Shown here: positions 33,320 to 45,335 of the stretch, piece by piece | Layout: each line of letters opens with the position of its first letter | Position numbering within the stretch: the first letter of the stretch is position 1 | Source: Cantharellus purpuraceus | Lineage: Eukaryota; Basidiomycota; Agaricomycetes; Cantharellales; Hydnaceae | Direction of reading: 5' to 3' | NCBI GenBank assembly: GCA_025174535.1 | Contig: JALBUN010000023.1 | Coordinates: 3,658,001-3,722,000 of the forward strand | DNA: 64,000 nt | Position numbers and translations under genes: made by a program | Notes under the pieces: generated by a model | What the model saw: the letters and a program-made list of their open reading frames with translations, nothing else | What the model was told of the DNA's origin: nothing | The model's database searches: none

Positions 33320-33664
33320 TCGGGCAAAGGTCACCTTCACCATGTCCTATCTCAAAGGCACTGCACTGGACTACTTTGAGCCAGCGCTCATGGATGACTC
33401 CGATGACCCGATATGGTCGGAGGACTACTCTGACTTCATCTCTGAACTTCAGACCAATTTCGGTCCTTACAACCCCGAGGCCAATGCTGAGAATGAACCC
33501 AATCGACTTCAGATGAAGGAAAATCACAAAATTGCAAAATACATTGTGATTTTCCAGCAGCTAGCCCCAAAAGTCCAATGGGGCGCCACACTCCGATGCC
33601 AATTTTACGTTGGACTCCCATCCCACATCAAGGATGAGATATCACACGTTGGTAAGCTGGATAC
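33320..33664 (+). pseudogene. G1 gag capsid part (copy f)
   Basis: SYLKGTALDYFEPALMDDSDD through KDEISHVGKLDT, a G1 capsid. A short deletion (QWG-ATLRC) removes a residue or two and a frame. It is cut at 33664 by L3, with GATAC as the duplicated target. Confidence 0.88.
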
Positions 33665-35078
33665 TGTTTTGGAACCCGCAAAATTATGGTGTTAGGGCAA
33701 ACTCTAAATCACCACAATTCCGTGAAGGAACAGCTGAGAAAAATATCAAACCCTGCTGCAGCACAACTCCAGAAATGATTTAACGTTTGTACTTTGGTTA
33801 CAATCCTTTGTATTGGTCAATGCAGACTATACGCAGAAAGGTAATATGTTTCTTAGCAGCAAGAAATGAATAAGACTTCCAGAGTCTAGAGTTCACGGAC
33901 ACTTAGGGGTCCAGATATTCCAAAAAGAGGGGAATGCACTTAGAGGCTAAAGGAAGTAGGTGGATGAATCCAACTGTCCAACCAGTGGCACTCAGAAGCG
34001 GGTAACAGCGATGTGTGAAGTAGTCTAGCAACTGCTTCACACGAGTTCAAGATCCTAATGCTCTGCAAAGGCAGTACACACTAGTAACTTAAACAAGAGC
34101 ACTAATAGCAGGACTATCGACAGACAATCTCACCCTGTAGATTCGTAGTCATGTGAGGCAGATATTACACTCACACCCAAAGCAGGACAATCACTACTTC
34201 GAGTGCAATCAAGTACAGTTACACAACTGTAAAAGATCCTTGAACTGGTAATCAACAGTTACTGAGATATAGAGGATGACACTGTATGTCACTCTAGTCA
34301 CACTGGTGTGCAGAAGATGGATAGGATATGTTACTATTTCAGAGGCAGAATGACCTCCTTATATATTGTATTTACAGGAGCTGAGTAATGCTTCTGGAAT
34401 ATTCTACCTATTAATAGATGGAAACTACTGGAAGGCTGTGGAAGGTGGAAGAAAGGGGTAGAATATTCCAAGCCAATCACAGGTTCTGATCACAGCACTA
34501 ACACTGATCAGGAGCTGAATAATGGTTCTGGAAAGTTCTATCTAATAATAGAAGGAAACAGCTAGAATGTTATGGAAAGGGGTAGAATATTCCAAGGCAA
34601 TCACCTGATCTGATCACCCATCAGCTGATCTGATCCCTGAACTAGGCACTGATCAGGCAAAAAGAAGGGTGTCCACCCTGTTTTCTGCACTGGTTTGCAC
34701 AGCCATGGATAGCCACATCTCAGGTCATGATCTCCATGGAAAATAGTGCCCTGAGAGGCTGTGGTTGTCAAGTTAGAGAATATTTATTGATCAGAGACAT
34801 CTGAGCTTGAATTCAGGCCAAAGGGGGAGAGCCAGCTGTGTGAAGGTTTGTGGGCGCCTATGGGTCCACAACTGTAGCACAGCAGAAATAAATCATTCTG
34901 GGCCGAGTTCTGCATGGAATATTCCTGAAAAAAATATGAAAAATTAGAGAATATTTGAATAAGTCCATTCCAGGTACAAGCACCAAATATATGCTTATAT
35001 TTAGGAATGGAAAAGCAAAGAATAGCACATTGGTGCTGCATAAATGGAATTTGATAGGGAAAAGGTGGTTCCCATACA
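33665..35078 (-). mobile_element. L3 solo LTR in G1 gag
   Basis: 1414 bp, plus-strand ends TGTTTTGGAACC and GGTTCCCATACA, with GATAC at 33660-33664 and 35079-35083. Removal restores gag. This is the best reference for the full L3 LTR. The hairpin TACAGTT/AACTGTA lies near 34215-34232. Confidence 0.95.
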
Positions 35079-35546
35079 GATACTTTGGTTAACCTCCGCA
35101 AGCTTGCCCAATCCATTGATGCCTGTTATTGGGAATGTCCAAGGTCTCCCACAAAAACTCAGCCAACAACAGACAAATCATCATACAAGACCCCAAAGTC
35201 CAACAAGGGGTCCAATAAGAGGACCACCACCAACTCAGGCCAGAAGTCAAACACTGGTAACACTGCTGCTTCCAGTTCTGGTCAGAACAATTCCAGCACC
35301 AGCAATAACTCCGGAGCTCACAAGAGTACTCCGTACCTCTCCACCAAGCTGGGGAAGGACAGAAAACTTACCCAGCAGGAATGCCAGTGCCGCATGGACA
35401 ACAACCTCTGTCTGTTCTGCGGAAAGCCTGGCCACCAAGCCAAGGATTGCAACAAGGCAACCTCATCCACAGCAAAGGCAAAGGGCCATGCTGCCAACGC
35501 CATGACGGACAAGTCTGACACAAAAGCGACAGACCCAAAAAAATAG
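35079..35546 (+). pseudogene. G1 gag C-terminus (copy f)
   Basis: Ser/Thr/Asn-rich linker and an intact CCHC knuckle, CLFCGKPGHQAKDC, ending at TAG 35544-35546 after the slippery run. Confidence 0.88.
35534..35546 (+). promoter_or_regulatory. -1 frameshift site, G1 copy f
   Basis: CCCAAAA AAA TAG, identical to the other two G1 copies despite differences around it. Confidence 0.75.
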
Positions 35547-36640
35547 TAAGCAGTCCTATAGCCTCCGTACGGGCTGAGGGCTGCATTGGTACTCCCCATA
35601 TGACAAATGAGGTCCACCTGAACGCATCCACTCTTTCCCACCCCTTACCCTCCTCATCTACTCCGACTCCATTCCCAATACCGCTATTCAAGCGTTAATT
35701 GACTCCAGTTCTACTCACTGTTTCCTCAATTCCTCTTTTTCTGATTTACATAAACTCCATACATATACCATAACTCCAATACCACTCCGATTATTTGATG
35801 GCACTACTAATGCTGTTATTTCATGAGCTATAGATCTGTCCATCCATTTTTCTGTCGGAGAAATCCAGAACCTTACATTCTATGTTACTCCGCTTGACTA
35901 CAGCTGTTCTGTGGTTCTTGGACATAACTGGCTCACCCGCTACAATCCATTGATTGACTGGGCATTGGGCCATATCACATTCCATTCTCCAGTACAGGCT
36001 GTGTCATCCCTGACATCACCAGCAACTTTAGGTGTGAAACTATCTTTCACCTCCACTGACTCCGTTCCGATAGATACTCCGTCTACCCTGCCATTTATAT
36101 CACTGGTGGATGCTATGGTCTTCGCCAGACTAAGCAAACTGGATGGTTCCCACACATTCCAGGTTCACCTCTCCAACCCGATATTCCTCGCCGCTTGTTC
36201 CGCCCGATCAACTCCACTGGACCCATCTATGGTTCCCAAGGAGTATCATGAGTTTGCCGATGTGTTCAGCAAGTCTAAAGCCGACTCCCTAGCAGAACAC
36301 CAACCATACAATCTCAAGATCAAACTGGATGACAACTCCACCCCTCCGCTTGGCCCTATCTACTCGCTATCCCAAAAAGAGCTACTGGCTCTCTGAACAT
36401 TCATAGATGAGAACTTGGCCACGGGCTTCATCTGCCCATCCCTATCTCCCCATGGAGCTCCGATCCTATTTGTCTGCAAAAAGGATGGATCACTCCATCT
36501 ATGCGTCGACTTCCATGGACTCAACAAAATCACCAAGAAAGACCGATACCTGATACCCTGCACTGCAGACCTACTTGAAAGTCCTCGAAAGGCTAAAATC
36601 TATTCCAAAATAGATCTCTGACATGCCTACCATCTGCACA
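35547..36640 (+). pseudogene. G1 protease and RT start (copy f)
   Basis: Protease catalytic motif LIDSSSTHCF (DSS instead of DSG), then [13 protein letters not shown] and, after stops at 35824 and 36394, the RT start [15 protein letters not shown] and ITKKDRY. The G1 match breaks at 36640, where an L3 fragment begins. Confidence 0.85.
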
Positions 36641-36898
36641 TCAGTGTGACTAGAGTGACATACAGTGTCATCCTCTATATCTCAGTAACTGTTGATTGTC
36701 CTGCTTTGGGCGTGAGTGTAGTATCTACCTCGCGTGACTACGAATCTACAGGGTGAGATTGTCTGTCGATAGTCCTGCCATTAGTGCTCTTGTTTAAGTT
36801 ACTAGTGTGTACTGCCTTTGCAGAGCATTAGGATCTTGAACTTGTGTGAAGCAGTTGCTAGACTACTTCACACATTGCTGTTACCCGCTGACGAGCCA

Positions 36899-38304
36899 GG
36901 ACGCATCGAGGACACATATTGAACCACTCTGACAGTCCAACTCCGCCAGCGTCTTTTCGTATCAACTTTTAAATAGCGCCGCAACTCCCTATCCACCTCA
37001 GTCTCTAATTCTAGCCATCAATTGTCACTCGTGTTTCATCGCCATCAATCATTATCAGCCTTCTATTCACACCGATCCTTTCATCATCATTCACATGGCT
37101 TCCCATTCTATTCCCCTCTCCAACATCACTTCTAATAATACGTCACACTGGTCTCTGGACACAGAGGACTATCAAAAATACGCCGAGCTCCACGGGCATG
37201 TTAAGCCACCTCCACGTGTCAAAATACTTCCAAAACTCTTTCAACGTCCAAGATCCCCACCATGTCTCTCTTATGCCATTGGCAATCCCATATTCTTTCA
37301 CAATTCCGTTGAACCATATACATTCCTCGACATTTCACCTCTATATCGTAACACGGATAGAAGAGTCGAACGTGAGGTAGAATTTCAGTCACCATCGCTG
37401 ACCTATCCTCCCACTTCAATCCGACTCAGGTTACATTGTGTCAGGCAAAGGGACCGAATACTCTTGGAACGGGATACCATATGGAGACGGATCACTAAGA
37501 CAATAAGGAGTATTTGTTGTGGATGCTGACTGAAGTCCTCATGTGACTCAGGGTCAATTAACCTTCGGAGCCGTAGGGAAGATGGTATTGGTGGACGTTT
37601 CTATTGTTCTTTTATATGACTCACCCCTGTTTCATCTTTTAATTCATTCATACACGACTTACTCATTCTTGTTCTATTTTTGGTTCTTTTATTACTCATC
37701 ACCCCCTATTCTTACAAAGATTACCCCTATCTGTCGTTTCATTTCTCCATGATTTCCCCCTTTAGTAGTTCAACTTCACACGCTTCGTCAGCTGGCTTGA
37801 TCAGCATTTCTTGCATCATATTGCATCATTTGCTCCTCATATTGTGTCGTTGTGCCCTGGGGATTTGTATATAAAAGGGCACTAGTTTTCACCTTTGGAA
37901 TCAATCAAGAAGTTTTCAGCCAACGCTCTAAAGTCAAAGTCCAAGCTCTAAGTCTACGCTCTACGCTCTACATCACAATCTATCATCTCTACACTGAGGT
38001 AAAACACCTTGGTTCAACGATCAGATTTCCCTCCGCCACCAAGAGGTTGCTTCTCCTGAAACCAGCTTTCGCGTACCTCCCAACCGGGCTCCGCATTGTC
38101 ATCCAGTCACAGAGCACGATCAGCCATCGGGACCGACCTTTTGCTCCCATCCCCATCCAACCACAGAGCACTATCCCACTTCCCTGTTACTTACCCCTCG
38201 CCCTGATTGATCTTTGGAGTGCTGAACAACTGCGTTACACACCGTCTGTTTGCTAGGACTGTTGCGCGCAGGCTTATAGGATCTATTCCTTAAGCGAACC
38301 GACA
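36899..38304 (+). mobile_element. G2 solo LTR (copy e)
   Basis: 1406 bp, TG...CA ends, CCGC duplicated at 36895-36898 and 38305-38308 within L3. It shows that G2 was still active after L3 insertion, while copy a shows the reverse order. TATATAAAAGGGC lies near 37868. Confidence 0.94.
37095..37529 (+). CDS. 144-codon ORF inside G2 LTR (copy e)
   Basis: Fifth intact copy of the LTR ORF, with only a few substitutions (GNPIFF for GDPIFF). Confidence 0.4.
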   Translation: MASHSIPLSNITSNNTSHWSLDTEDYQKYAELHGHVKPPPRVKILPKLFQRPRSPPCLSYAIGNPIFFHNSVEPYTFLDISPLYRNTDRRVEREVEFQSPSLTYPPTSIRLRLHCVRQRDRILLERDTIWRRITKTIRSICCGC

Positions 38305-38640
38305 CCGCTTCAGAGTGTCACTGGTTGGATGGTCGGATTCATCCACCTACTTCCTCTAGCCTCTAAGTGCATTCCCCTCTTTTTGGAATATCTGGACCCC
38401 TAAGTGTCCGTGAACTCTAGACTCTGGAAGTCTTATTCATTCCCTACTGCTAAGAAATGTATTAACTTCCTGCGTATCATCTGCATTGACCATTACAATG
38501 GATTGTAACCAAAGCACAAACGTTAAATTGTTTCTGGAGTTGTGCTGCAGTAGGATTTGATATTCTTCTCAGCTGTTCATTCACAGAATTGTGGTGATTT
38601 AGAGTTTGCCCTAACACCATAATTTTGCAGGTTCCAAAAC

Positions 38641-38906
38641 ACTGGTCCAAAGGTGGAGAGCCGGCTGTGCAAAGGTTTGTGGGTACCTATGGGTCCACAA
38701 CTGTAGCACAGCAGAATAAGAGCATTCTGGGCCGAGTTCTGCATGGAATATTCCCAAAAAAATATGGAAAAACAGAGAATATTTGAATAAGTCCATTCCA
38801 GGTACAAGCATCAAATATATGCTGATATTTAGGAATGGAAAAGCAAAGTATAGCACATTGGTGCTGCATAAATAGGATTTGATAGGGAAAAGGTGGTTCC
38901 CATACA
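38641..38906 (-). mobile_element. L3 LTR 5' part, inverted against the previous fragment
   Basis: Minus-orientation L3 sequence ending CCCATACA at 38906. With the fragment to its left it makes a head-to-head L3 junction near 38,640. Confidence 0.85.
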
Positions 38907-39275
38907 CACGCTCTAAGTCTACACTCTATGCTCTACATCCCAATCCATCAGATCTACACTGAGGTAAAACACCTTGGTTCAATGATCAGATTTCCCTCAC
39001 TCCACCAAAAGGTCGTGTTTCTTGAAACCAACTTCACGTACCTCCCAATTGTGTTCCCCATTGTCTTCCAGTCACAGAGCAATATAAATCATCTTGACAG
39101 TGCCCTTTTTAATCACCCTCACCAGACACAGTGTACTATTACACTTGCTGATCACCCAGTACTACCTCTCAGCCTGACAATTCTTTGACATGCTGAATGA
39201 CTGCATTAAACACCATCTGTTTGCTAGGACCATTGCACACAGGCTTATAGGATCTATTCCATAAGTGAACTGACA
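38907..39275 (+). mobile_element. Diverged G2 LTR 3' fragment
   Basis: Matches the last 370 bp of the G2 LTR (CGCTCTAAGTCTAC to AAGTGAACTGACA) with many more differences than the other copies, so it is an older insertion. Confidence 0.82.
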
Positions 39276-40802
39276 GCATAGCCAAAGAGATCTGCTCATG
39301 GGTTGGAATGAGGAGTAGAACTACATTGTGTTGTTCTAGCTGCCAGACCTCTAGCTGCCAGACTTCTGGGGAGAAAGGAGAAAAAGAGGAGACAAGGGGA
39401 CAGGAGCATCTAGGAGGCTCAGAAGGTCTGGAGGGGCAAAGGGGGCAAAGGAGAACAGTTAAATGGATGTTATTGGGAACAGGGGAAGCCCCTGTGAGTT
39501 CCAGGCCATTCCAGACATTCCATTATTTCTTTATTTTCATCATCTCCTCATCACAGACTATTCCCTCCATCATCACTTCATCACATATTCTATCATTGGG
39601 CTAGAACACTTATGAAGGACTTTTACATTTATGAGGCCCCTTATCATGTATAAATTACACTTGTATTGCCCTTGAACAATTCAGAGTAATTATCTCTCAT
39701 CATTCTTGTCTGTGTGCTTAAACTATTCGTATCTAGAATAAATCCAGAACGAACATGTATTTCTACTATCTTTTGCATATTCTATTAGAATATTGCATAC
39801 TCTATCTGAATCCTGAATTACGAAGCCATACTGTCACTGGGTATTTTCCTATTGAGCGTTTATTCATATTCAAGTCATCTGCTCCTGCTGCTCACTTAAA
39901 TTATCAATATCTAGACGAAGACTCAACTGAATCCTTTCAAACTTCATAGGAAGATACTATTCAACTGTATCTTTCATTCGACTATGCATACACTCAGGTC
40001 CAATTACTACCTCAGTCTCTATTTGACATCTACTCTTCACTCCCCCACAGCAAGGCAATTTTACACTAATCTTGACATATTGGCCACCACCCCTACCAGA
40101 ATCATGCACAGCATCCATGCCTGCAAGCATGTCCAAAGATTTGAAGATGGGTTAGGTGGTGGTGAGCCTAGTATCCCCCTTGTTAGCAATATACCATTAT
40201 CGAGGTATATCGCCAACATAACTGTCTCCAACACATCGACATGACATTTGGCCTTAATGGTTTCGTGAACGTCATTTCGTGAGCTTCATTGACAAACCAA
40301 CCAATGCATAGGAGGAGGCTATTCATGGGTGCTGGCCGATTGGTTTGCACGAGCATTGGCACAACTTGGCAACGGAGCTGTGATGCTCTACTGAGAAACA
40401 ATTTCCTTAATATATATACATACTAACCTTAATTTTTCTAATAAACAAAAAATCAATGGATAGTCGACATTCTAATCGACCGCGATCGAAAACAGGCTGA
40501 GCCGAACCCCTGGGTCAACCCGGTGTCCAGTTATCTGGCGCAAAACAAGTCTTTTGCCATCGAGAACGTCTATGTGGACACAGGTAATTCAGCGTCAGAC
40601 TACTTAAATAAGAGCTTGAACGTCATCATTTGCAAACTGCAACGAGAGACATTCCCGAGTGTCGGCTACTGCTCGACCACAAATCATCACGAGAACCTCC
40701 TCTACTGGATACTTCGCGGCTAGACCCGCCCTGAATGGACGCGCCACGACTTGACGATCGTGTCGTCCAACCTGTCGGAGTACTTCAATTTCCATCGTCA
40801 AC
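39276..40802. other. Intergenic, no gene recognised
   Basis: No repeat family shared with the rest of the window. The open frames (39755-39949, 39984-40244, 40523-40723) have no motif I recognise. This is the left edge of the transposon-free host island. Confidence 0.5.
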
Positions 40803-41438
40803 CTAAACCACTTGAAAACCGCTCGCAGATGTGTGTACGCGCGTATGGCGCTGCATATTACACGCCATGGTAAACCGTCGGCCACAGCCAGGATGCGTAC
40901 ATGCGAATGGACGTTCACCCGAGTGTATTCGTGAATGGTTTTTCAATGTACCCAGTTTCAAGAACCCACTCCCACAATCAAGGCATATGTATTTCTGACG
41001 AGCTGGATCTGAAGGAGGCAAACACGGCTTTGGTGGTGGTGGATCGAGGTCGTCATGGGCAGAAGATTTTTGATGCACAAGGCCTCCATTCGGTGAACAG
41101 GTAAAGAGATGGTACGAGTGCGCAGGCGGGTGGGACTGAGAAGTGGTGGCATGTGCATATGGACTACTGCTACTTGAAGAAGGATAAGTGTTGCTGCGAG
41201 AGGAATGCGTTGAATATTGTGTCATTTGATTTGATTCCTGAGGGCGCCCATGAACACTGGTGGTCGACTGTGTCCTTCGGTCGCCAGACAACCCTCGATG
41301 TGACAGACGGGATGTGGATAGCTGGTGGAGGACATCGCCTAGGACTTCGTGTAGAGGTGGCAATCTGCGATCTCCTTGAGAGCGAGTGTCGCGATGTTCA
41401 GGATCCCCTGCATAGGGATCGAAAACCTCCTTCGACAT
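40803..41438 (-). CDS. C2H2 zinc-finger protein
   Basis: 211 codons starting at ATG 41438. A Ser/Pro/His-rich, probably disordered N-terminus (about residues 1-148) is followed by two tandem C2H2 fingers: CLDCGSGFLKLGTLKNHSRIH and the next finger CTHPGCGRRFTMACNMQRHTRVH, joined by the classical SGERPF linker. Such proteins bind DNA in the nucleus as transcription factors. The layout resembles small agaricomycete C2H2 regulators. I see no intron. It lies 1.8 kb from the LodA-like gene, and whether it regulates it is unknown. Confidence 0.85.
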   Translation of the reverse strand: MSKEVFDPYAGDPEHRDTRSQGDRRLPPLHEVLGDVLHQLSTSRLSHRGLSGDRRTQSTTSVHGRPQESNQMTQYSTHSSRSNTYPSSSSSSPYAHATTSQSHPPAHSYHLFTCSPNGGLVHQKSSAHDDLDPPPPKPCLPPSDPARQKYICLDCGSGFLKLGTLKNHSRIHSGERPFACTHPGCGRRFTMACNMQRHTRVHTSASGFQVV

Positions 41439-43218
41439 CAGAGGAAGGAATAAGAGAATCTAAGGTATGAGGGAGAGATTGTATCAAGAACAAAAGTCCA
41501 GAGCAAAAAATGCGCTTTTGTGAAGTAGACGAGCGATCTGAGGCGTCGCGACTATCGAACGCGAGAAGTAAGAAGTTTGAGAAAGAGCTGGAGACATTTA
41601 TATACTAATGAACTGAGTGGAATGTGGACAGTGGAATGTGGAACGTGTGGATGTGGAAATGGAATGCGCGTGTGGAACACAGTCGAATCATGTGCCTTCT
41701 CCGGAGACCATAAGTCGAAAATGGCACGGTCTCTTCCATGTCATCTGGGTTGAGAGACAAAACAGGCACAGACTCCCCGGATCGACTGGGTCGGGACCTT
41801 GTGTCACTAGGGTTTCTCCTACCTCTTTGACAAGGAGGCGGCACATGGAGAACGTAAGATAGGGGGAGGGGGGGGGGGTCTGTTTGCGTCGCATGTATGC
41901 ATCAGCTTCATCCCGTAGCAAAGTATAAGACATATCACTTACGGTCTACGGCAACCTTCCAACCAATTGGTGGAAGGAATGTAAAGCGTATATTTGGCAA
42001 CCATGTTGAGACCCCTAATGGCATCAATACAGTTCTCGGCAACTTACATCGATGTCTAAATGATAAACAAAGTGAGTGGATGATTGGAACAAGTGGTTAT
42101 TACTGCACACACTTTTAAAGTTTCCTTGAATTTCTTTTTACGGCAGTCGCACGCGCGGGCCCTTAGGGTAGAGCTCGGAAAGTGATGAGCCGGGGTCGTA
42201 TCAAAGCAGTAAACGGATACACGCGTGGGTGCGTGCCTTACCTCGTCAATGTCGCAGAGAATGACCTCCACGTTCGGGTCTCAGCGCTTCCCTCACATCT
42301 CCATCTCCACCCCAAGCACCTTCTTCGGGTTCAGTTGGCGAGCGGGATATGCGTGATCATCTCCTGGCACCTAATATAGCATTAGTAAGGCGGTACACGT
42401 ATGTATGCAAACGACGATGCAACTCACAACAACTCATCGAAACCCTAAGAACTCGGCAGTGGCTGGCAATGGTGAGAGCGTGCGCTTATAATGAACACTT
42501 AAATCGGGCGAAGTGAAACCATCGGGAGCGCTGTCAAGGGAGGTGTCACGCGCAGTGTCACAGACTGCGTGACTGTGAGGACTCGCGTCGTGGATGGTGT
42601 GAGCGTGTGCAGTGGGCGCCTGTGCGGGTGTCAGTCGTCGTGGGGGAGGAAGTAGATGGGACGGGGATAGATGGGACGGGGACAATTGATGGGATGGCAG
42701 ACTTTATCACTACGAAGATATACTATCTTATTGCGTTCTGTATATACTCACACCTGTCAGCTGCCTGGAGATACACAATTCCACGTCCCAAGGTAAACTA
42801 TTCATCTCCTCGTTTCTTGTGCGGTGGATAGTTCTGATCCACATCCCTCCCTTCTTCTGACCCCCGTGGATGGCACAAATGTCAACGTACCGTGAAGGTG
42901 ACGATGACCTACACATCTGTTGCCTTTGCATGCGATGCTCTTAATCAAATGTCCCCCAGCCTCCCGGCCGCGGGCTGTCTGTTCTTAGTGGGCTTGCTGT
43001 GAACAATCCCATATGAATTTACTGCCGAGATCCGTCATGCAGCACTACTCGACGGACGATCGCAGATAGTCACCCATGCATCTTGAAGATTATCTTCCTG
43101 TATCGTATCTTGCAACGGGTCCTATTAGAGAGTTGGTGTGTAAAATCAAGAATATCATCGTCATTTCAAAAATCTCAATATCGTTCATATCCCATGGTGC
43201 CATAAGCAGGGCGGAAAA
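41439..43218. other. Intergenic between zinc-finger gene and LodA-like gene
   Basis: No convincing coding region or repeat. A run of G lies at 41864-41877. Several short open frames have no recognisable motif. Confidence 0.5.
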
Positions 43219-45335
43219 TCAAGAGGGTGGAATCGATAAACGCTCTCTCTCTGTCCACTTGAAGCTTGGAGGAATCGTGATATCCTTAACGACGAACCCT
43301 AATTTTCCCCAATACTTGACCATGTCAGTACTCCCAGGGAATGAGCTCAAATCTAAAACAAAACATGAATTAATTATACCCTTCGACCGGCTGAAACCAC
43401 TTACCGTCAGGTGTGACCCGCATACCCCGCGTCCAATCCTTCACTTCGCCAGAATTGGCAGTGACGACGTTGTCGGGGCGAGAAGTTGGCCACCTTGAAA
43501 ATACATAAGTAAAGGTCCATGCGATCAGCTTTCTCGGAAGTTCCTACCAATGGAAATTGCACAAGGAGAAATCACTTTGCCACGGCAAACTCAATCTAGC
43601 CGTCAAATCCCCAGGTTGGACGGCAGGATGGTTGCCGCCGCCTGCATAATTGAACCTGAAAGGCGGATTGACGGGATTCGTCCCTGTGTCGTACATAAAA
43701 CCCTCCTTTGCAATCCAATACACCTCAATTCCAGGATACATCTGCGTGCCGACCGTTTGTTCCAGTGCAGCGCGGGTCAGAATATCAGGGTGGGTTCCAA
43801 CGTCGACCGGAAGCTTGTCCACTCCTTTTGAACCCGTCACGAAATTGCCGTTTGCCCACTTTTTGAACCGGGCGTATTGAAGGCTAGTTAACGATCCATA
43901 TCGTCCAATAGGGTTTGCGCTGGCCAGGGGGTTGATATCCCCAGCTTCAACTGCATCGCCTACTCAATTGGATCAGCCGAAAAGATCACATAAATAACTT
44001 CAGGTACTGAACCATACCATTATCACCAGAGAGACGAGGCATATATTTGACGTTGGCCTGATCTGGGTTTCCAGGCTCCCTGAGTTTGTTAAATATGTTC
44101 TGGCGGAGGTCATGATTAGGGTCAACTCCGCTCTTCGGTGGGGTTGAGAGTTTGGCTTCGCTAGGGAGAAAGTTTCCTCTCCCGTTGGGTCCTATCAGAT
44201 GTCAGTCACGAGTGTCCAAGATATACAAAAAAATCATACCGTGACCCTCGCTTGCTTTATTATTGACCCATGCCACCGCACAACTATTGAGTAAAACAGG
44301 CCAGATATCCCTATAAAATTGAGTATCAGTAGGGATGCCAGTGTGCCCTGCTTTCTGGTAGATATCCTCCATGACGTCGTAGAGGGTCGTGGTATCATTG
44401 ATGCCCCAGGCAAATTTCGGAGGCGAACAAATTACAGTAGCCTTGTGTGCCGCTGTTTTGGACCTGCTCTGGTCTGTAAATCTTGCACAATAATGAAGCA
44501 CTAGTACAACCTACCATCCAGCTTTTTCGACCTTCACGCTCACCCAACCATCGCAGACGTCGTCGTACCAGTTCAGGTTGTCGAATTCGGAAAGGATATC
44601 GGGCTGCGTAGCCACACCCTTGTTGTCGACGTATCCTGCTAACCCGTTCCCTCCTCGGAATATAAGGTGACCATACGTTTGGTCGATGGCAATGGAACCG
44701 AGTAGAACTGTCTTTGTCAAAAACTTTCCCTCGAGTTTTTTCACAATATTATCGGTCGAGACAATATCGGTCGGACCAGGGGTGATCTTGAGCGTTGCGC
44801 GGTCCTTGAATTATTACCAGTGAGGACTGAGATTGTGCAATGCCGCACTAGGCGTCTAAGCCACTTACCTGAACATCTGGATTACGAAGCTTAGTGGTTT
44901 CGGGTCTGAGCCTCCCTAATGAAAGGAATGCTTCGATGAGGCGGAATAGCTAAGGCTTCTACGAGATATACCTCTGAACTCGAGTGCAGCTGCCTTCGTA
45001 TTGGCTACGTTGACTGTCCAGGTGAGTGTGTAGCCATCCGCCTTTGTGAACTCTTTCTTGCACGTGCCACCATTGTCAAATCCGTAGACTCGAAATCTCA
45101 CACCCTTACAACCACTATCAGCGCACAAATCAAGAACGAATTCAAGGCAAACCTGCTGCTTGATTTTAACATCGTCGAATCGAAATTTGGTAATGGGGTG
45201 ACCATCAGATCCTATTGGGTAACCTGTCTGGCCAGGAACTTCAGGAGCAAAGAAGTACTCCGTGCTGCTTGCGTCGCCTAAATGCGCAATGCCAATAGGA
45301 GGGAAAATTTCCACAATGTCGGGCTCAGTAGGCAT
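43219..45335 (-). CDS. LodA-like CTQ-dependent amino-acid oxidase
   Basis: Eight exons give 577 codons: 44972-45335, 44869-44915, 44515-44804, 44240-44463, 44018-44191, 43548-43959, 43405-43493, 43219-43352. All introns are GT-AG, 47-64 bp except the last three (59, 55 and 53 bp by my boundaries), and the summed length is in frame. The start MPTEPDIVEIFPPIGIAHLGD and the motifs FRVYGFD, NWYDDVCDGWV, TLYDVM, MPRLSGD, LTRAALEQTVG, MYPGIEVYW and PGDLTARLSLPWQSDF match LodA/GoxA-type oxidases, which use a protein-derived cysteine tryptophylquinone. Cys500 (after QSDFSL) and Trp548 (DMVKYW) are the likely cofactor pair. Such enzymes deaminate an amino acid and release H2O2. The substrate cannot be told from sequence. 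It is divergent from the ferritin-like gene. Confidence 0.9.

Larger units (their letters stand above)
36641..38640 (+). mobile_element. L3 LTR 3' part, split by a G2 LTR
   Basis: Plus-orientation L3 sequence at 36641-36898 and 38305-38640, ending GGTTCCAAAACA. The 5' part of the LTR is missing and is replaced by G1 at the left edge. The G2 insertion has CCGC duplicated. Confidence 0.85.

Noticed and set aside
39755..40723. Short ORFs at 39.7-40.7 kb as genes
   Set aside because: No motif, no plausible splice model, no length above what chance frames give.
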